From Roseiarcus sp037446355 (GTDB taxonomy: Bacteria; Pseudomonadota; Alphaproteobacteria; Rhizobiales; Beijerinckiaceae), in the NCBI GenBank assembly GCA_037446355.1, contig JBBIIT010000002.1, positions 1 to 64,000 of the forward strand: a DNA stretch of 64,000 nt, given 5' to 3'. The translations under genes and the position numbers were made by a program. Numbering within the stretch: the stretch's first letter is position 1; each line of letters starts with the position of its first letter. The notes under the pieces are model-generated. The model was given only the letters and a program-made list of their open reading frames with translations, searched no databases and was not told where the DNA came from. This document shows positions 25,768 through 34,174 of the stretch, one piece after another.

Positions 25768-26879
25768 CGCTTTTCTCCCGGGTTCACGTCCGCGGGCGCA
25801 GGCGCGGACGCGGTTGCACCGACGCGTTGACCCTTGGCGTCGAACGCCAGGACTCGCGCGGCGTCGACATGAACGACGACCTCCTGTTCCGGAGTCCGTT
25901 CATGAACTCCCGGGACCAGGCAAACCCATGTGCCGACGCCGACGTCGACGTGAACGAAACTCTCAGACCCGCTGATTTCGGTCACAACGACCTTCCCCGG
26001 GAACGTCATTCTGTCGTTCCCCGCCGGCGCAAGAGAAGCGGCGTCGGCGCGGAACGCCAATCGATAGGCCCCGTCGGGCGCCTCCGAGAGAACATCGGCT
26101 TGCGCGAGCGGCCGACCTTTGGCGTCGACAACCGCCGCGCCTCGCTTGGTCACGGCGAGTTCATTGAGCGGGGGGTCGGAGAAGACCCTCGCGGCGTCGA
26201 TATTGGCGGGATCGCGATAAACGTGAGAGGTCGGACCGGCTTGCGTGACCCGTCCCTCGCGCAAGGTGATCGTCGCGCCGCCCAGCAACAAGGCTTCAGA
26301 GGGCTCGGTCGTCGCGTAGACCAATATCGCGCCGGTGCGCGAGAAGATGCGCGGCAATTCCTCACGCAAGTCCTCGCGCAATTTGTAATCGAGATTGGCG
26401 AGCGGTTCGTCCAGCAACACCAACCCCGCTCGCTTGACGAGCGCCCGCGCTATCGCCGTGCGCTGCTGCTGACCGCCCGATAGTTGGGCGGGCATCCTCT
26501 CGAGAAGGTTTTCCAGGCGCAGGACGCGCGCCGCTTCACGGACGCGGGCGTCGACTTCGGACTTCGTGAGGCCGACGACGCGCAGCGGCGAGGCGATGTT
26601 CTCATAGATGTTGAGCGAGGGATAATTGACAAACTGCTGGTAGACCATCGCCACGGATCGCTTGCGAACAGGCAGACCCGTGACATCGTTCCCGTCCAAA
26701 AGTATCCGACCAGACGTTGGCGCATCCAGGCCAGCCATGAGTCGCATAATCGTGGTCTTGCCCGCGAGTGTGGGCCCCAAGAGTATATTGAGACTGCCGG
26801 GCTCGAGCGCCAGGCATATGTCGTCAATCACGCGGACGCCGCTAACCTCTAGTCCAACGTGATTGAGCACGAACGTCAC
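25764..26879 (-). CDS. glpS: glycerol ABC transporter ATPase GlpS-like, H-loop His missing
   Basis: 371-residue MalK-type ATPase starting at GTG 26879 behind AGAGGA. Walker A is GPTLAGKTT (35-43), the signature LSGGQQQR (133-140) is intact and Walker B is VLLDEP (D157, E158). The H-loop, normally THD, reads TTE (position 191 is Thr), so the catalytic histidine is absent. The C-terminal part is a TOBE-like regulatory domain. It is paired with GlpT, which has the opposite defects. It starts 19 bases after glpD. Confidence 0.88.
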   Translation of the reverse strand: MTFVLNHVGLEVSGVRVIDDICLALEPGSLNILLGPTLAGKTTIMRLMAGLDAPTSGRILLDGNDVTGLPVRKRSVAMVYQQFVNYPSLNIYENIASPLRVVGLTKSEVDARVREAARVLRLENLLERMPAQLSGGQQQRTAIARALVKRAGLVLLDEPLANLDYKLREDLREELPRIFSRTGAILVYATTEPSEALLLGGATITLREGRVTQAGPTSHVYRDPANIDAARVFSDPPLNELAVTKRGAAVVDAKGRPLAQADVLSEAPDGAYRLAFRADAASLAPAGNDRMTFPGKVVVTEISGSESFVHVDVGVGTWVCLVPGVHERTPEQEVVVHVDAARVLAFDAKGQRVGATASAPAPADVNPGEKR

Positions 26880-26898
26880 GCGAAGGATTCCTCTGTCG

Positions 26899-28446
26899 TC
26901 AAGTTGCGGCGGACTCGACAGACTCCGCCGTCTTCATGGCGGCGTCGATGTCGACGATCTGGTCCTTGGAAAGCAGCAATCCGAGCTTGGAGCGGCGCCA
27001 GACGACGTCGTCGGCAGTCATCGCCCATTCGGTTTCCGCGAGGTAATGCAATTCTGCTTCGGTCAATCCCGCGCCGAAGTCTCGACCGAGGTCATCCGTC
27101 GTGCGCGCGTCTTTCAGGATCTCGCACGCGCGAGTTCCGTAAGCTCGAGCGAGTCGGCGGACGAGTCCGCGATCGAGGATGGGATAGCGCGCTTCCAAGT
27201 CACTTACGAGCGCTTCGAATCCTTCGACCGGGAAATCGCCGCCGGGCAGCGGCGCCAGCGCCGTCCAACCGGCCGCGTTTGTCGCTGGCGGCAAATAGGG
27301 CGTCAACATTGCAAGCGCGGATTCCGCTAGTTTACGATAGGTCGTGAGTTTGCCGCCGTAAACACTCAGCAGCGCGGGCGCATTCCCCGCCGCGTCGATC
27401 TTGAGTACGTAGTCGCGCGTCGCCGATTGAGCGGCCGAAGCGCCATCGTCAAACAGCGGACGGACGCCGGAATAGGTCCACCTGACCATGTCTCTTGTGA
27501 CTGGCGTGCGAAAGTAATCGCTCGCGGCCCGGCAAAGGTATTCGACCTCGTCGCCCGACGCGGTCGCGCCGCCCGGATCGCCCGCGTAATCGAGATCGGT
27601 CGTGCCAATCAAGGTGAAATCGCGCTCGTAGGGGATGACGAAAAAAACCCGGCCGTCGCGATTCTGAAAAATGTAGCAACGGTCATGATCGTACAGGCGT
27701 TTCGTTACGATATGACTGCCTTTGACGAGTCGGACCGGGGCGTGCTCGTTGGCGTTGACGACCGAACTGAGGACGTTACCCACCCAGGGTCCGGCGGCAT
27801 TGACGAGCACACGCGCGCGCACTGTGCCAGTTTCGCCGGTCATCTCGTCGCGTAGGATCAAGCGCCAGACGTCGCCCTCCGGCTTGGCGTCGACGCACGC
27901 GGTGCGGGGCGCGATCACCGCGCCGCGATTGGCGGCGTCACGCGCATTCAAGATTACAAGACGGGCGTCATCGACCCAACAATCGGAATATTCGAAGCCC
28001 ACACCGTAATCGGGCTTGAGCGGCGCGCCCGCGGGGTCTTCGGAAAGGCGAATTGTGCGCGTAGCGGGCAACAATTCGCGGGCGCCCAGATGATCGTACA
28101 GAAACAAGCCGAGCCGCAACAACCATGCTGGCCTCAGGCCTTTATGATGCGGCAGGACAAAGCGTAAGGGCCAAATAATGTGCGGCGCGATGCGCCAGAG
28201 TGTTTCGCGCTCTAGCAAAGCCTCACGAACCAGACGAAACTGATAATATTCAAGGTACCGAAGGCCGCCGTGTATCAGCTTGCTCGCCGCGCTCGACGTC
28301 GCGCCAGCCAAATCGCCCTTCTCGCTAAGGAACACCGACCATCCGCGGCCAGCCGCGTCTCGCGCGATTCCGCAACCGTTAACGCCTCCGCCGATGATAG
28401 CGATGTCATAAAGGGGACGAGCGTTGTCCGACGCGAGCGCGCGCAA
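26899..28446 (-). CDS. glpD: glycerol-3-phosphate dehydrogenase GlpD
   Basis: 515 residues from TTG 28446, chosen because AGGGGGG sits seven bases upstream and the FAD motif then starts at about residue 16 as in homologues; the longer frame to 28659 runs into glpR. This membrane-associated FAD enzyme oxidises sn-glycerol 3-phosphate to dihydroxyacetone phosphate and feeds quinone. The Rossmann motif YDIAIIGGGVNGCGIARDAA is followed by SSAASKLIHGGLRYLE, and VYGGKLTTYRKLAESA is the family signature near the C-terminal third. First structural gene of the glp operon. Confidence 0.93.
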   Translation of the reverse strand: MRALASDNARPLYDIAIIGGGVNGCGIARDAAGRGWSVFLSEKGDLAGATSSAASKLIHGGLRYLEYYQFRLVREALLERETLWRIAPHIIWPLRFVLPHHKGLRPAWLLRLGLFLYDHLGARELLPATRTIRLSEDPAGAPLKPDYGVGFEYSDCWVDDARLVILNARDAANRGAVIAPRTACVDAKPEGDVWRLILRDEMTGETGTVRARVLVNAAGPWVGNVLSSVVNANEHAPVRLVKGSHIVTKRLYDHDRCYIFQNRDGRVFFVIPYERDFTLIGTTDLDYAGDPGGATASGDEVEYLCRAASDYFRTPVTRDMVRWTYSGVRPLFDDGASAAQSATRDYVLKIDAAGNAPALLSVYGGKLTTYRKLAESALAMLTPYLPPATNAAGWTALAPLPGGDFPVEGFEALVSDLEARYPILDRGLVRRLARAYGTRACEILKDARTTDDLGRDFGAGLTEAELHYLAETEWAMTADDVVWRRSKLGLLLSKDQIVDIDAAMKTAESVESAAT

Positions 28447-28497
28447 ATCGTTCCCCCCTAGCTCGTGTGCGCGGCAAAACAACCGCTGCGATCGAGA

Positions 28498-28545
28498 AAC
28501 GAAGGTATAACGAACATTTTTTGCTACGCAAGCGAAAAAAACGAA
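28498..28545. promoter_or_regulatory. AACGAA repeats upstream of glpD (possible GlpR sites)
   Basis: AACGAA occurs at 28498-28503, 28509-28514 and 28540-28545, starts spaced 11 and 31 bases (about one and three helical turns). The middle copy is part of TAACGAACAT, which resembles the E. coli GlpR half site. It lies in the 118-base gap between glpR and glpD, so control of glpD by the upstream DeoR-type regulator is likely but inferred. Confidence 0.45.
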
Positions 28546-28564
28546 CGCCGACGAGATAGTTGTC

Positions 28565-29383
28565 CTACGACTTCGATGCTTCGACGGTTTCGCCTTCGTT
28601 GGTGTCCCCGATTTCGATGACCTCGACCCCGCAGCGGCGGCACATCTCGGCGACCTCATCGGAAGGTAACCGATCGGTGACGAAGGTATCTATTTCCGAG
28701 AGTTGCGCGATTTTGACCGGGGCGCTTCGAGAGAACTTGCTGCTGTCGGCGACCAGCACGATTTTGCGCGCATGGTCAATGATAGCACGCGAAATCTCGA
28801 CCTCGCGCACGTCGAAGTCCAATAAGGTGCCGTCCGGGTCGATCGCGGAGGTTCCGATAATCGCGATGTCGACTCGAAATTGCTCGATTTGCGCGACCGT
28901 GACGGCGCCGACGATGCCGCCGTCACCCTGTCGGATTGATCCGCCTGTCACGATAACCTGGACGGACTTGCTGCGATGCAGCTCATTGGCGACATGGAGA
29001 TTGTTGGTGATGACCAGAAGTCCGGAACGGCCAGACAACGCTTTCGCGACTTCTTCAGTGGTGGTGCCAATGTTGATGAGCAGCGAGGCGTTGTCCGGAA
29101 CCAGCCTCGCCGCCGCTTCCCCGATCAAACGTTTGGAAAGTTGAGCGACATGCTGGCGGGCTTCGTAGGCGAGATTGGCGACGCCTGAGGCGATCATCGC
29201 TCCGCCGTGGACGCGCACCAGCGCTTTGGCGTCGCTCAATTCGTTCAAATCCCGTCGAATGGTTTGCAGCGTAACGCCGAAATGCCCGGCTAGTTCGTCG
29301 ACTCCGACCCGGCCGAACTGGCGGAGCATTTCGATAATTTCCGACTGACGGTAATTGGAAATACGGGGCGTGGCGTCGGCCAT
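28565..29383 (-). CDS. glpR: DeoR-family repressor GlpR
   Basis: 272 residues from ATG 29383 (MADATPRISNYRQ), preceded by GAGAGGAA; the longer frame to 29521 covers the promoter. The N-terminal helix-turn-helix reads VGVDELAGHFGVTLQTIRRD, followed by the DeoR sugar-phosphate sensor domain with NIGTTTEEVAKAL. GlpR normally represses glp genes and is released by glycerol 3-phosphate. It stands directly upstream of glpD on the same strand, and AACGAA repeats flank the gene on both sides. Confidence 0.9.
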   Translation of the reverse strand: MADATPRISNYRQSEIIEMLRQFGRVGVDELAGHFGVTLQTIRRDLNELSDAKALVRVHGGAMIASGVANLAYEARQHVAQLSKRLIGEAAARLVPDNASLLINIGTTTEEVAKALSGRSGLLVITNNLHVANELHRSKSVQVIVTGGSIRQGDGGIVGAVTVAQIEQFRVDIAIIGTSAIDPDGTLLDFDVREVEISRAIIDHARKIVLVADSSKFSRSAPVKIAQLSEIDTFVTDRLPSDEVAEMCRRCGVEVIEIGDTNEGETVEASKS

Positions 29384-29702
29384 GGGATCGAGTTCCTCTC
29401 GCAAAATTCGCGCCGAGCGTCGAAACGACCGTCGCCTTTTCGCTGCGCGCGGCTTAGCATACTGTAGTTTTTTTGCTTGCGAAGACTCGTAAGTGCGATT
29501 ACCATTCGAAAACGAAAACAAACGAAGAATAATTCGCGCGGCCGAACGGAGGGAACGTGGTTAGAGTCGGCGTGGCCAACATTGGGTCGTTGGGGTGGCC
29601 GCTCTCCGTTTTCGAATTGCATGGCCTCGAAACATACGGCTTCCATTCGCCGGATAGGCTCGCCGCTCCCTGGAGGCTCGGTTCCGCTGCGCGGAGCGCG
29701 CG
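29384..29702. other. intergenic region between glpR and the TerC-family gene
   Basis: 319 bases with the presumed divergent promoters of glpR and the TerC unit, including the AACGAA repeats at 29505-29526. No small gene is supported; short open frames on both strands lack recognisable protein features. Confidence 0.4.
29505..29526. promoter_or_regulatory. AACGAA repeats upstream of glpR (possible autoregulatory site)
   Basis: TTCGAA (29505-29510) is followed by AACGAA at 29511-29516 and again at 29521-29526, ten bases apart. The same hexamer occurs three times between glpR and glpD. The arrangement suits a DeoR-type regulator acting on its own promoter. Confidence 0.4.
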
Positions 29703-30443
29703 ATGAATTTCGCGCTTGATCCCGCCGCGATCCTTACGAACCTGGTCGTACCGATCCAGATATTGTTCGTAAATCTGCTTTTGAGCGCCGACAACGCCCT
29801 CGTCATTGCGATGGCTTGTCGGGGATTGCACTCTGCCGACGTTCAGCGCGCGACCCTGTTGGGAATACTGGGCGCCATCGCCTTGCGCCTAGCGATGGGC
29901 TCTGTCGCCATTTTTCTGTTGCGAGCGCCGCTGTTGCAGTTCGCCGCCGGCGTCGCATTGTTGTGGATCGCGGTCCGCCTCACGCTCGTTAGCGAACCGG
30001 TCGAGGCGCTTTCGGCCGGGAGAGACGAGGCGAGCGCGCCGACCGCGGGTCGCGGCGCTTTCCTGGGCGCGGTCTGGGCGATTGTCGTCGCCGACGTCGC
30101 GATGAGTCTCGACAATGTCGTGGCGATCGCGGCGATCGCCCAAGGCAGCCTGGTCTTTATCGCGATCGGCCTCGCCCTCAGTATCCCCATGCTGATCTGG
30201 GGCAGCAATCTCATTCGCGAATTGCTCGACGACAATGGGCTGCTCGTTCTCGCTGCGGGCGCGTTCCTCGGGTGGATTGCGGGAGGAGTCGTGGTCGCTG
30301 ATCCAATTATCGCGTTAGCCGTTGACGCCTATGCCCCCGCTCTCCCTTACGCGGTCCCATTCGCGTGCGCGATCTTTGTCGTCTGCCAAAATTTGATACT
30401 TGACCCGCGCCGGGCGAAGGCAAGGAGTCGACATGCCGATTGA
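29703..30443 (+). CDS. TerC-family integral membrane protein (YjbE type)
   Basis: 246 residues with about seven membrane helices. The paired motifs NLLLSADNA (residues 23-31) and AMSLDNV carry the conserved Asp-Asn pairs of the TerC family. Members are linked to Mn2+ efflux and, in Bacillus, to supplying metal to exported enzymes. GGAG precedes the ATG. Its last 11 bases overlap the hflK start, so it is probably cotranscribed with hflK and hflC. The ion handled is not visible. Confidence 0.85.
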   Translation: MNFALDPAAILTNLVVPIQILFVNLLLSADNALVIAMACRGLHSADVQRATLLGILGAIALRLAMGSVAIFLLRAPLLQFAAGVALLWIAVRLTLVSEPVEALSAGRDEASAPTAGRGAFLGAVWAIVVADVAMSLDNVVAIAAIAQGSLVFIAIGLALSIPMLIWGSNLIRELLDDNGLLVLAAGAFLGWIAGGVVVADPIIALAVDAYAPALPYAVPFACAIFVVCQNLILDPRRAKARSRHAD

Positions 30444-31581
30444 TTCCGGCGATTTCGGTCCTGAATTCGTGACGGCGCCGAGCGTCCAGGCGTGGATTGC
30501 CCGCTTGAGCGGGCGGCGAAGCGTGGCGACGCGCTCCTCGCGGGGACCGACCTCCATTTCGCCGATGGCGGCGGCGCCGGAGTTGGCCGAGCCCGCGGCG
30601 GCCCACGCAGAAAATTCGTCGTCGGCGCGGGCAGATTCGGGCGCCACGGCGCGTTCGCCTTTGATCGTGCCTAAAGCCAGCGTTATAGCGACCGTCGTTC
30701 TGATTTTCGCGGTCTGGGCGACGAGTGGATTTTACAGAGTCCAGCCAGATCAGGCTGGACTCGTATTGCGCTTCGGCGAATTAGTCGACGCCCGCGGTCC
30801 AGGCCTCAACTATCATTGGCCATACCCGATTGAATTTGTATTGCTGCCTCGCGTCACCGCTATCAATCAACTCAAGATCGGCAACGGCCAGGTAATGCAA
30901 ATGCTGACAGGCGACGAGAACATTGTCGAGGCGACAGCTTCGATCTCGTGGCGCGTCAAAGACCCTTCCAAGTTCCTGTTCAATGTTTTCGATCCCGAAG
31001 GCGCCGTGAAAGTTGCCGGCGAAAGCGCCGTGCGCCAAATTATCGGCCTTAATCCAATTCAATCCGGCTTATCCGACCAGCGGCAAAAAATCGCCGATGA
31101 CGCGCAAGAGTTGTTACAACGCATTCTAGATTCCTACGACGCAGGAGTTCAAATCACGCAGGTGCAATTGCAGCGCGTCGACCCGCCGCTCGCCGTCATC
31201 GATGCGTTCAACGACGTGCAGCGCGCGCGGGCCGACCAACAGCGCGCGCGCAACGAAGCGGAAGCCTACCGCAATGACATTCTGCCGCGCGCGCGCGCCG
31301 AAGCCGACCGCGTCAAGCAAGAGGCGCAGGCCTATCGAGAGCAGGCGCTCAACAAGGCGCACAGCGACGCCGAAAGATTTAGCGCGCTCGAGACAACTTA
31401 CGCCACCGATCCTGAATTGACCGCGCGACGCCTTTATCTCGACACTATGGAGGACGTCTTGAAATCCGCGGGCAAAGTTCTCATCGATCGGGCGGGCGCG
31501 GCGGGGCCGTCGATCATTCCCTATTTGCCGCTTAACGGTCCGCCGATTGGACCCGCCGCGTCGGTGAAAGCGTCACCATGA
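30433..31581 (+). CDS. hflK: SPFH/prohibitin-type FtsH regulator HflK
   Basis: 382 residues from ATG 30433 (MPIDSGDFGPEF), behind AAGGAG; an upstream in-frame start at 30400 would lie in the TerC gene. A long, proline/alanine-rich cytoplasmic head precedes one helix (VIATVVLIFAVWATSGFYRV), then the SPFH domain in the periplasm with DQAGLVLRFGELVDARGPGL and a charged coiled coil (RADQQRARNEAEAYRNDILP). HflK with HflC forms a large cage around the FtsH protease. The stop overlaps the hflC ATG. Confidence 0.93.
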   Translation: MPIDSGDFGPEFVTAPSVQAWIARLSGRRSVATRSSRGPTSISPMAAAPELAEPAAAHAENSSSARADSGATARSPLIVPKASVIATVVLIFAVWATSGFYRVQPDQAGLVLRFGELVDARGPGLNYHWPYPIEFVLLPRVTAINQLKIGNGQVMQMLTGDENIVEATASISWRVKDPSKFLFNVFDPEGAVKVAGESAVRQIIGLNPIQSGLSDQRQKIADDAQELLQRILDSYDAGVQITQVQLQRVDPPLAVIDAFNDVQRARADQQRARNEAEAYRNDILPRARAEADRVKQEAQAYREQALNKAHSDAERFSALETTYATDPELTARRLYLDTMEDVLKSAGKVLIDRAGAAGPSIIPYLPLNGPPIGPAASVKASP

Positions 31582-32498
31582 CCATTCGAGCTATTGTCTT
31601 GTCGCTTGTCGCGCTCGCCATTCTGGGTTGGACTGCGTCGCAAGCCTGTTACATCGTGCAGCAAGATCGGATGGCTCTCCTCGTCCGCTTCGGCAAGCCG
31701 ATCGAAACTTTGACCAGGCCCGGTCTCTACGTCAAAGCGCCCTTGATTGACGCCGTGGTGTCTTATGATAGGCATTTGTTGTCGTTGCAGCCGCCATTGG
31801 ACCAGATTATTCTGGGCGATCAAAAACGCATCGAAGTCACGACGATTTCGCACTTTCGCATTGCCGACGCTTTGCGCTTTTACCAAAGTGTCGGGACCGA
31901 GGATCAGGCGCGCCTCAATTTGGCGCAGATTGTATCGAGCACGGTTCGCAAGCAGCTCGGCAAAGCTCCGTTGCCATCGCTCCTCACAAGCGAGCGCGAT
32001 CGCGTCAGCAACCAGATTCGCGACGAGGTCGCGCGTGAAGGGCGCGACTTGGGCGTCGAAGTCACGGACGTGCGCATCTTGCGCGCCGAACTTCCGGCGG
32101 AGACTAGTCAGGCGATCTACGATCGCATGACGTCGGAGCGCGTGCGCGAGGCCAAGGAACTGCGGGCACAAGGTTTCGAAGTGGCGCAGCAGATACGCTC
32201 CAAGGCAGACCGCGAGCGGGAAATTCTCCTCTCCGAGGCGACGCGCGAAAGTCAAACAGCGCGCGGTGTCGCGGACGCCGAGGCCAATCATATTGCCGTT
32301 TTGGCGTTCGGGCGCGACCCGGAATTTTACGACCTTTATCGCACGCTTCAGGTCTACCGTTCGTCGTTCGCGCAAGGCGGACCGACTATTGTGCTTTCGC
32401 CGACAAGCGAACTGATGAAATATTTCGGCGCCGGACCGAAGGCGCATAAGGCAGCTGCCGGCGCGCCGCCGTCGATCGACGCCGAGCCGAAGCCATGA
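31578..32498 (+). CDS. hflC: SPFH/prohibitin-type FtsH regulator HflC
   Basis: The 306-residue partner of HflK has an N-terminal membrane helix (IVLSLVALAILGWTASQACY), SPFH domain (RMALLVRFGKPIETLTRPGL) and a charged coiled coil near the C-terminus (RVREAKELRAQGFEVAQQI). ATGA overlaps join it to hflK and to the following unknown gene. In many Alphaproteobacteria a DegP-like protease follows hflC; here it does not. Confidence 0.93.
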   Translation: MTIRAIVLSLVALAILGWTASQACYIVQQDRMALLVRFGKPIETLTRPGLYVKAPLIDAVVSYDRHLLSLQPPLDQIILGDQKRIEVTTISHFRIADALRFYQSVGTEDQARLNLAQIVSSTVRKQLGKAPLPSLLTSERDRVSNQIRDEVAREGRDLGVEVTDVRILRAELPAETSQAIYDRMTSERVREAKELRAQGFEVAQQIRSKADREREILLSEATRESQTARGVADAEANHIAVLAFGRDPEFYDLYRTLQVYRSSFAQGGPTIVLSPTSELMKYFGAGPKAHKAAAGAPPSIDAEPKP

Positions 32499-33481
32499 AC
32501 GCGACGCGACGTAGGACGCCGCGCTGCGCCTTGCAGGCCTTCTTACTCGGCGCTCTCTTGTCGATCGCCGCGAGCGCCGACGCCAAGACTACCGGCGTGA
32601 ATGACGATCCGGCGGTTCAGACCGGGCCCTGTTATCAGGCCCTTGTCGACAAGAACGCGGCCAATCCGACGACGGCGCCCAATCGCGAACTCGGTGCGGC
32701 CTGCCTCAGCGAACATGACGACGTTGAACGGGCGTGGGCGCGCGTTATTCGGCTGTGGGGCTCGGACTCCGCCGACGTGCCCGATTACGACAGCTATCGC
32801 GCCGACGCGCCCTTGGACGGCGTCCTGCCGAACTGGCTCGCGTTGGCGGGGGTGCTGTTGGTTTACGCGGTTTTGGGAACGCCGATGCGCTCCGCCGCGA
32901 GGCTACTGGGCGCCTATCCCGGTCCAGCGTGGGGCGCGGCGACGGACGTCGTTGGTTCCTTGATCCTGCGCGCCGTCACTGCTCGCGTCTTTGTCGCGCT
33001 GTTCGGCCTTCCCTACTTGGCCCCGCTTGGCGGACTCGGTCTGATCGCCTGGATGCTGCTGACGCCGCGGCGCAGCGTGCCCGTAAGGGCGCCGACGAGC
33101 GACGGGGCCGCCTCGGTCTCGTTGAGCGCGCGCCTCGCCGAAGCGATCAACGACGCCTTGGGCGCCGGACCTGGGCTTGTCGCCATCTCGCTGTTCGTTC
33201 AGCGCGACTTGGGTTTGCTGGCTATCGCATTGGGGCTAGCGCTCGTAGTTTCCGCCGGGCCGGTTCTGGTGGGCCGCCGAGCTCTGCGCGCGCTTCCCTT
33301 TGGCGCTCAAGCCAGCGCGGCGTTGCTCGCCGCCGCGCTGGGAGAGGCCGTGATTCTGACGCCAAGTGTTACCGGCTGGATCGGGGGTTGGAATGGATTG
33401 GGCGTCGTGGCGCCGTTGGCTCTGGCGGCGTTGACGTTCGCGTTAGGTTGGCGTTCCACGCCGGCGCCGACGCAACCGTGA
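32495..33481 (+). CDS. unknown polytopic membrane protein after hflC
   Basis: 328 residues. An N-terminal signal-like helix (LQAFLLGALLSIAASADA) is followed by a polar, presumably periplasmic part of about 70 residues with two cysteines (TGPCYQAL and GAACLSEHDD), then about seven hydrophobic helices. I do not recognise a family or catalytic motif. It overlaps hflC by ATGA and so is translationally coupled to the HflKC genes. The context suggests a role with HflKC or FtsH in the inner membrane, but nothing in the sequence proves it. Confidence 0.7.
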   Translation: MNATRRRTPRCALQAFLLGALLSIAASADAKTTGVNDDPAVQTGPCYQALVDKNAANPTTAPNRELGAACLSEHDDVERAWARVIRLWGSDSADVPDYDSYRADAPLDGVLPNWLALAGVLLVYAVLGTPMRSAARLLGAYPGPAWGAATDVVGSLILRAVTARVFVALFGLPYLAPLGGLGLIAWMLLTPRRSVPVRAPTSDGAASVSLSARLAEAINDALGAGPGLVAISLFVQRDLGLLAIALGLALVVSAGPVLVGRRALRALPFGAQASAALLAAALGEAVILTPSVTGWIGGWNGLGVVAPLALAALTFALGWRSTPAPTQP

Positions 33482-33510
33482 GCGCCACGTGACGAGGACA
33501 GGAGTTCGCG

Positions 33511-34167
33511 ATGGCGGCGGTCGAAATCCATGTGCAAGGTCTATTCGCGACGCCGGTGGCCGCGATCATGTTGCCCGGGTTCGAGGAACGCAACGCCGCG
33601 CTCGAGGAAGTCATTTTGCGTCGTCGGGAAGCCCATCCGGGGATGGAGGCGTCGAACAACGGCGGCTGGCATTCGACGCGCGACTTCGCGGATTGGGGCG
33701 GTCCGCACGGCCGCGATCTTTTGGCGCAGGCGAGTTCGGCGGCGACTCAATTGACGCGCGATCGCGCCGGCAAACTGATCAAGCCGAACTGGATTGTCGA
33801 GGCCTGGGCCAACGTCAATCAAGCCCATAGCTCAAACGCCTGCCATTATCATCCCGGATCGTTCTGGTCGGCATGTTATTATGTCGCTGACGGCGGCTGT
33901 CTCGAAAACCCGGATTTTGGCGGCGAATTTGAAATGATGGACCCACGTGGCGCCGCACCGATGATGCACGCGCCGATGTTGAAATTCGCCGGCGAGGGAG
34001 GCGTTTCGGCTGGTAGCGCGGAGACCATCCGTCCCCGTCCCGGCTTGTTGTTCATCTTCCCCTCGTTCCTCCTTCACGCGGTACGTCCCTATCGCGGCAA
34101 TTCCCTGCGGATTTCGATCGCCATCAACTTCGGCGTCAACGCGGTCAACCCGTATCAAGAGGCCTGA
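33511..34167 (+). CDS. putative 2OG-Fe(II) oxygenase (TIGR02466-like)
   Basis: 218 residues, AGGAG before the ATG. CHYHPGSFWSACYYV (residues 111-125), GGEFEMMDPRG (137-147), LLFIFPSFLLHAVRPY (179-194) and LRISIAINFG (199-208) reproduce the double-stranded beta-helix of the putative 2-oxoglutarate/Fe(II) oxygenase family. Likely iron and cosubstrate residues are H112 or H114, H189 and R200; D144 may contribute. It probably modifies a protein or small molecule, but the substrate is unknown. glpK follows after 7 bases, and an uncharacterised gene and a TPR gene lie beyond. Confidence 0.72.
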   Translation: MAAVEIHVQGLFATPVAAIMLPGFEERNAALEEVILRRREAHPGMEASNNGGWHSTRDFADWGGPHGRDLLAQASSAATQLTRDRAGKLIKPNWIVEAWANVNQAHSSNACHYHPGSFWSACYYVADGGCLENPDFGGEFEMMDPRGAAPMMHAPMLKFAGEGGVSAGSAETIRPRPGLLFIFPSFLLHAVRPYRGNSLRISIAINFGVNAVNPYQEA

Positions 34168-34174
34168 ACGAGTC

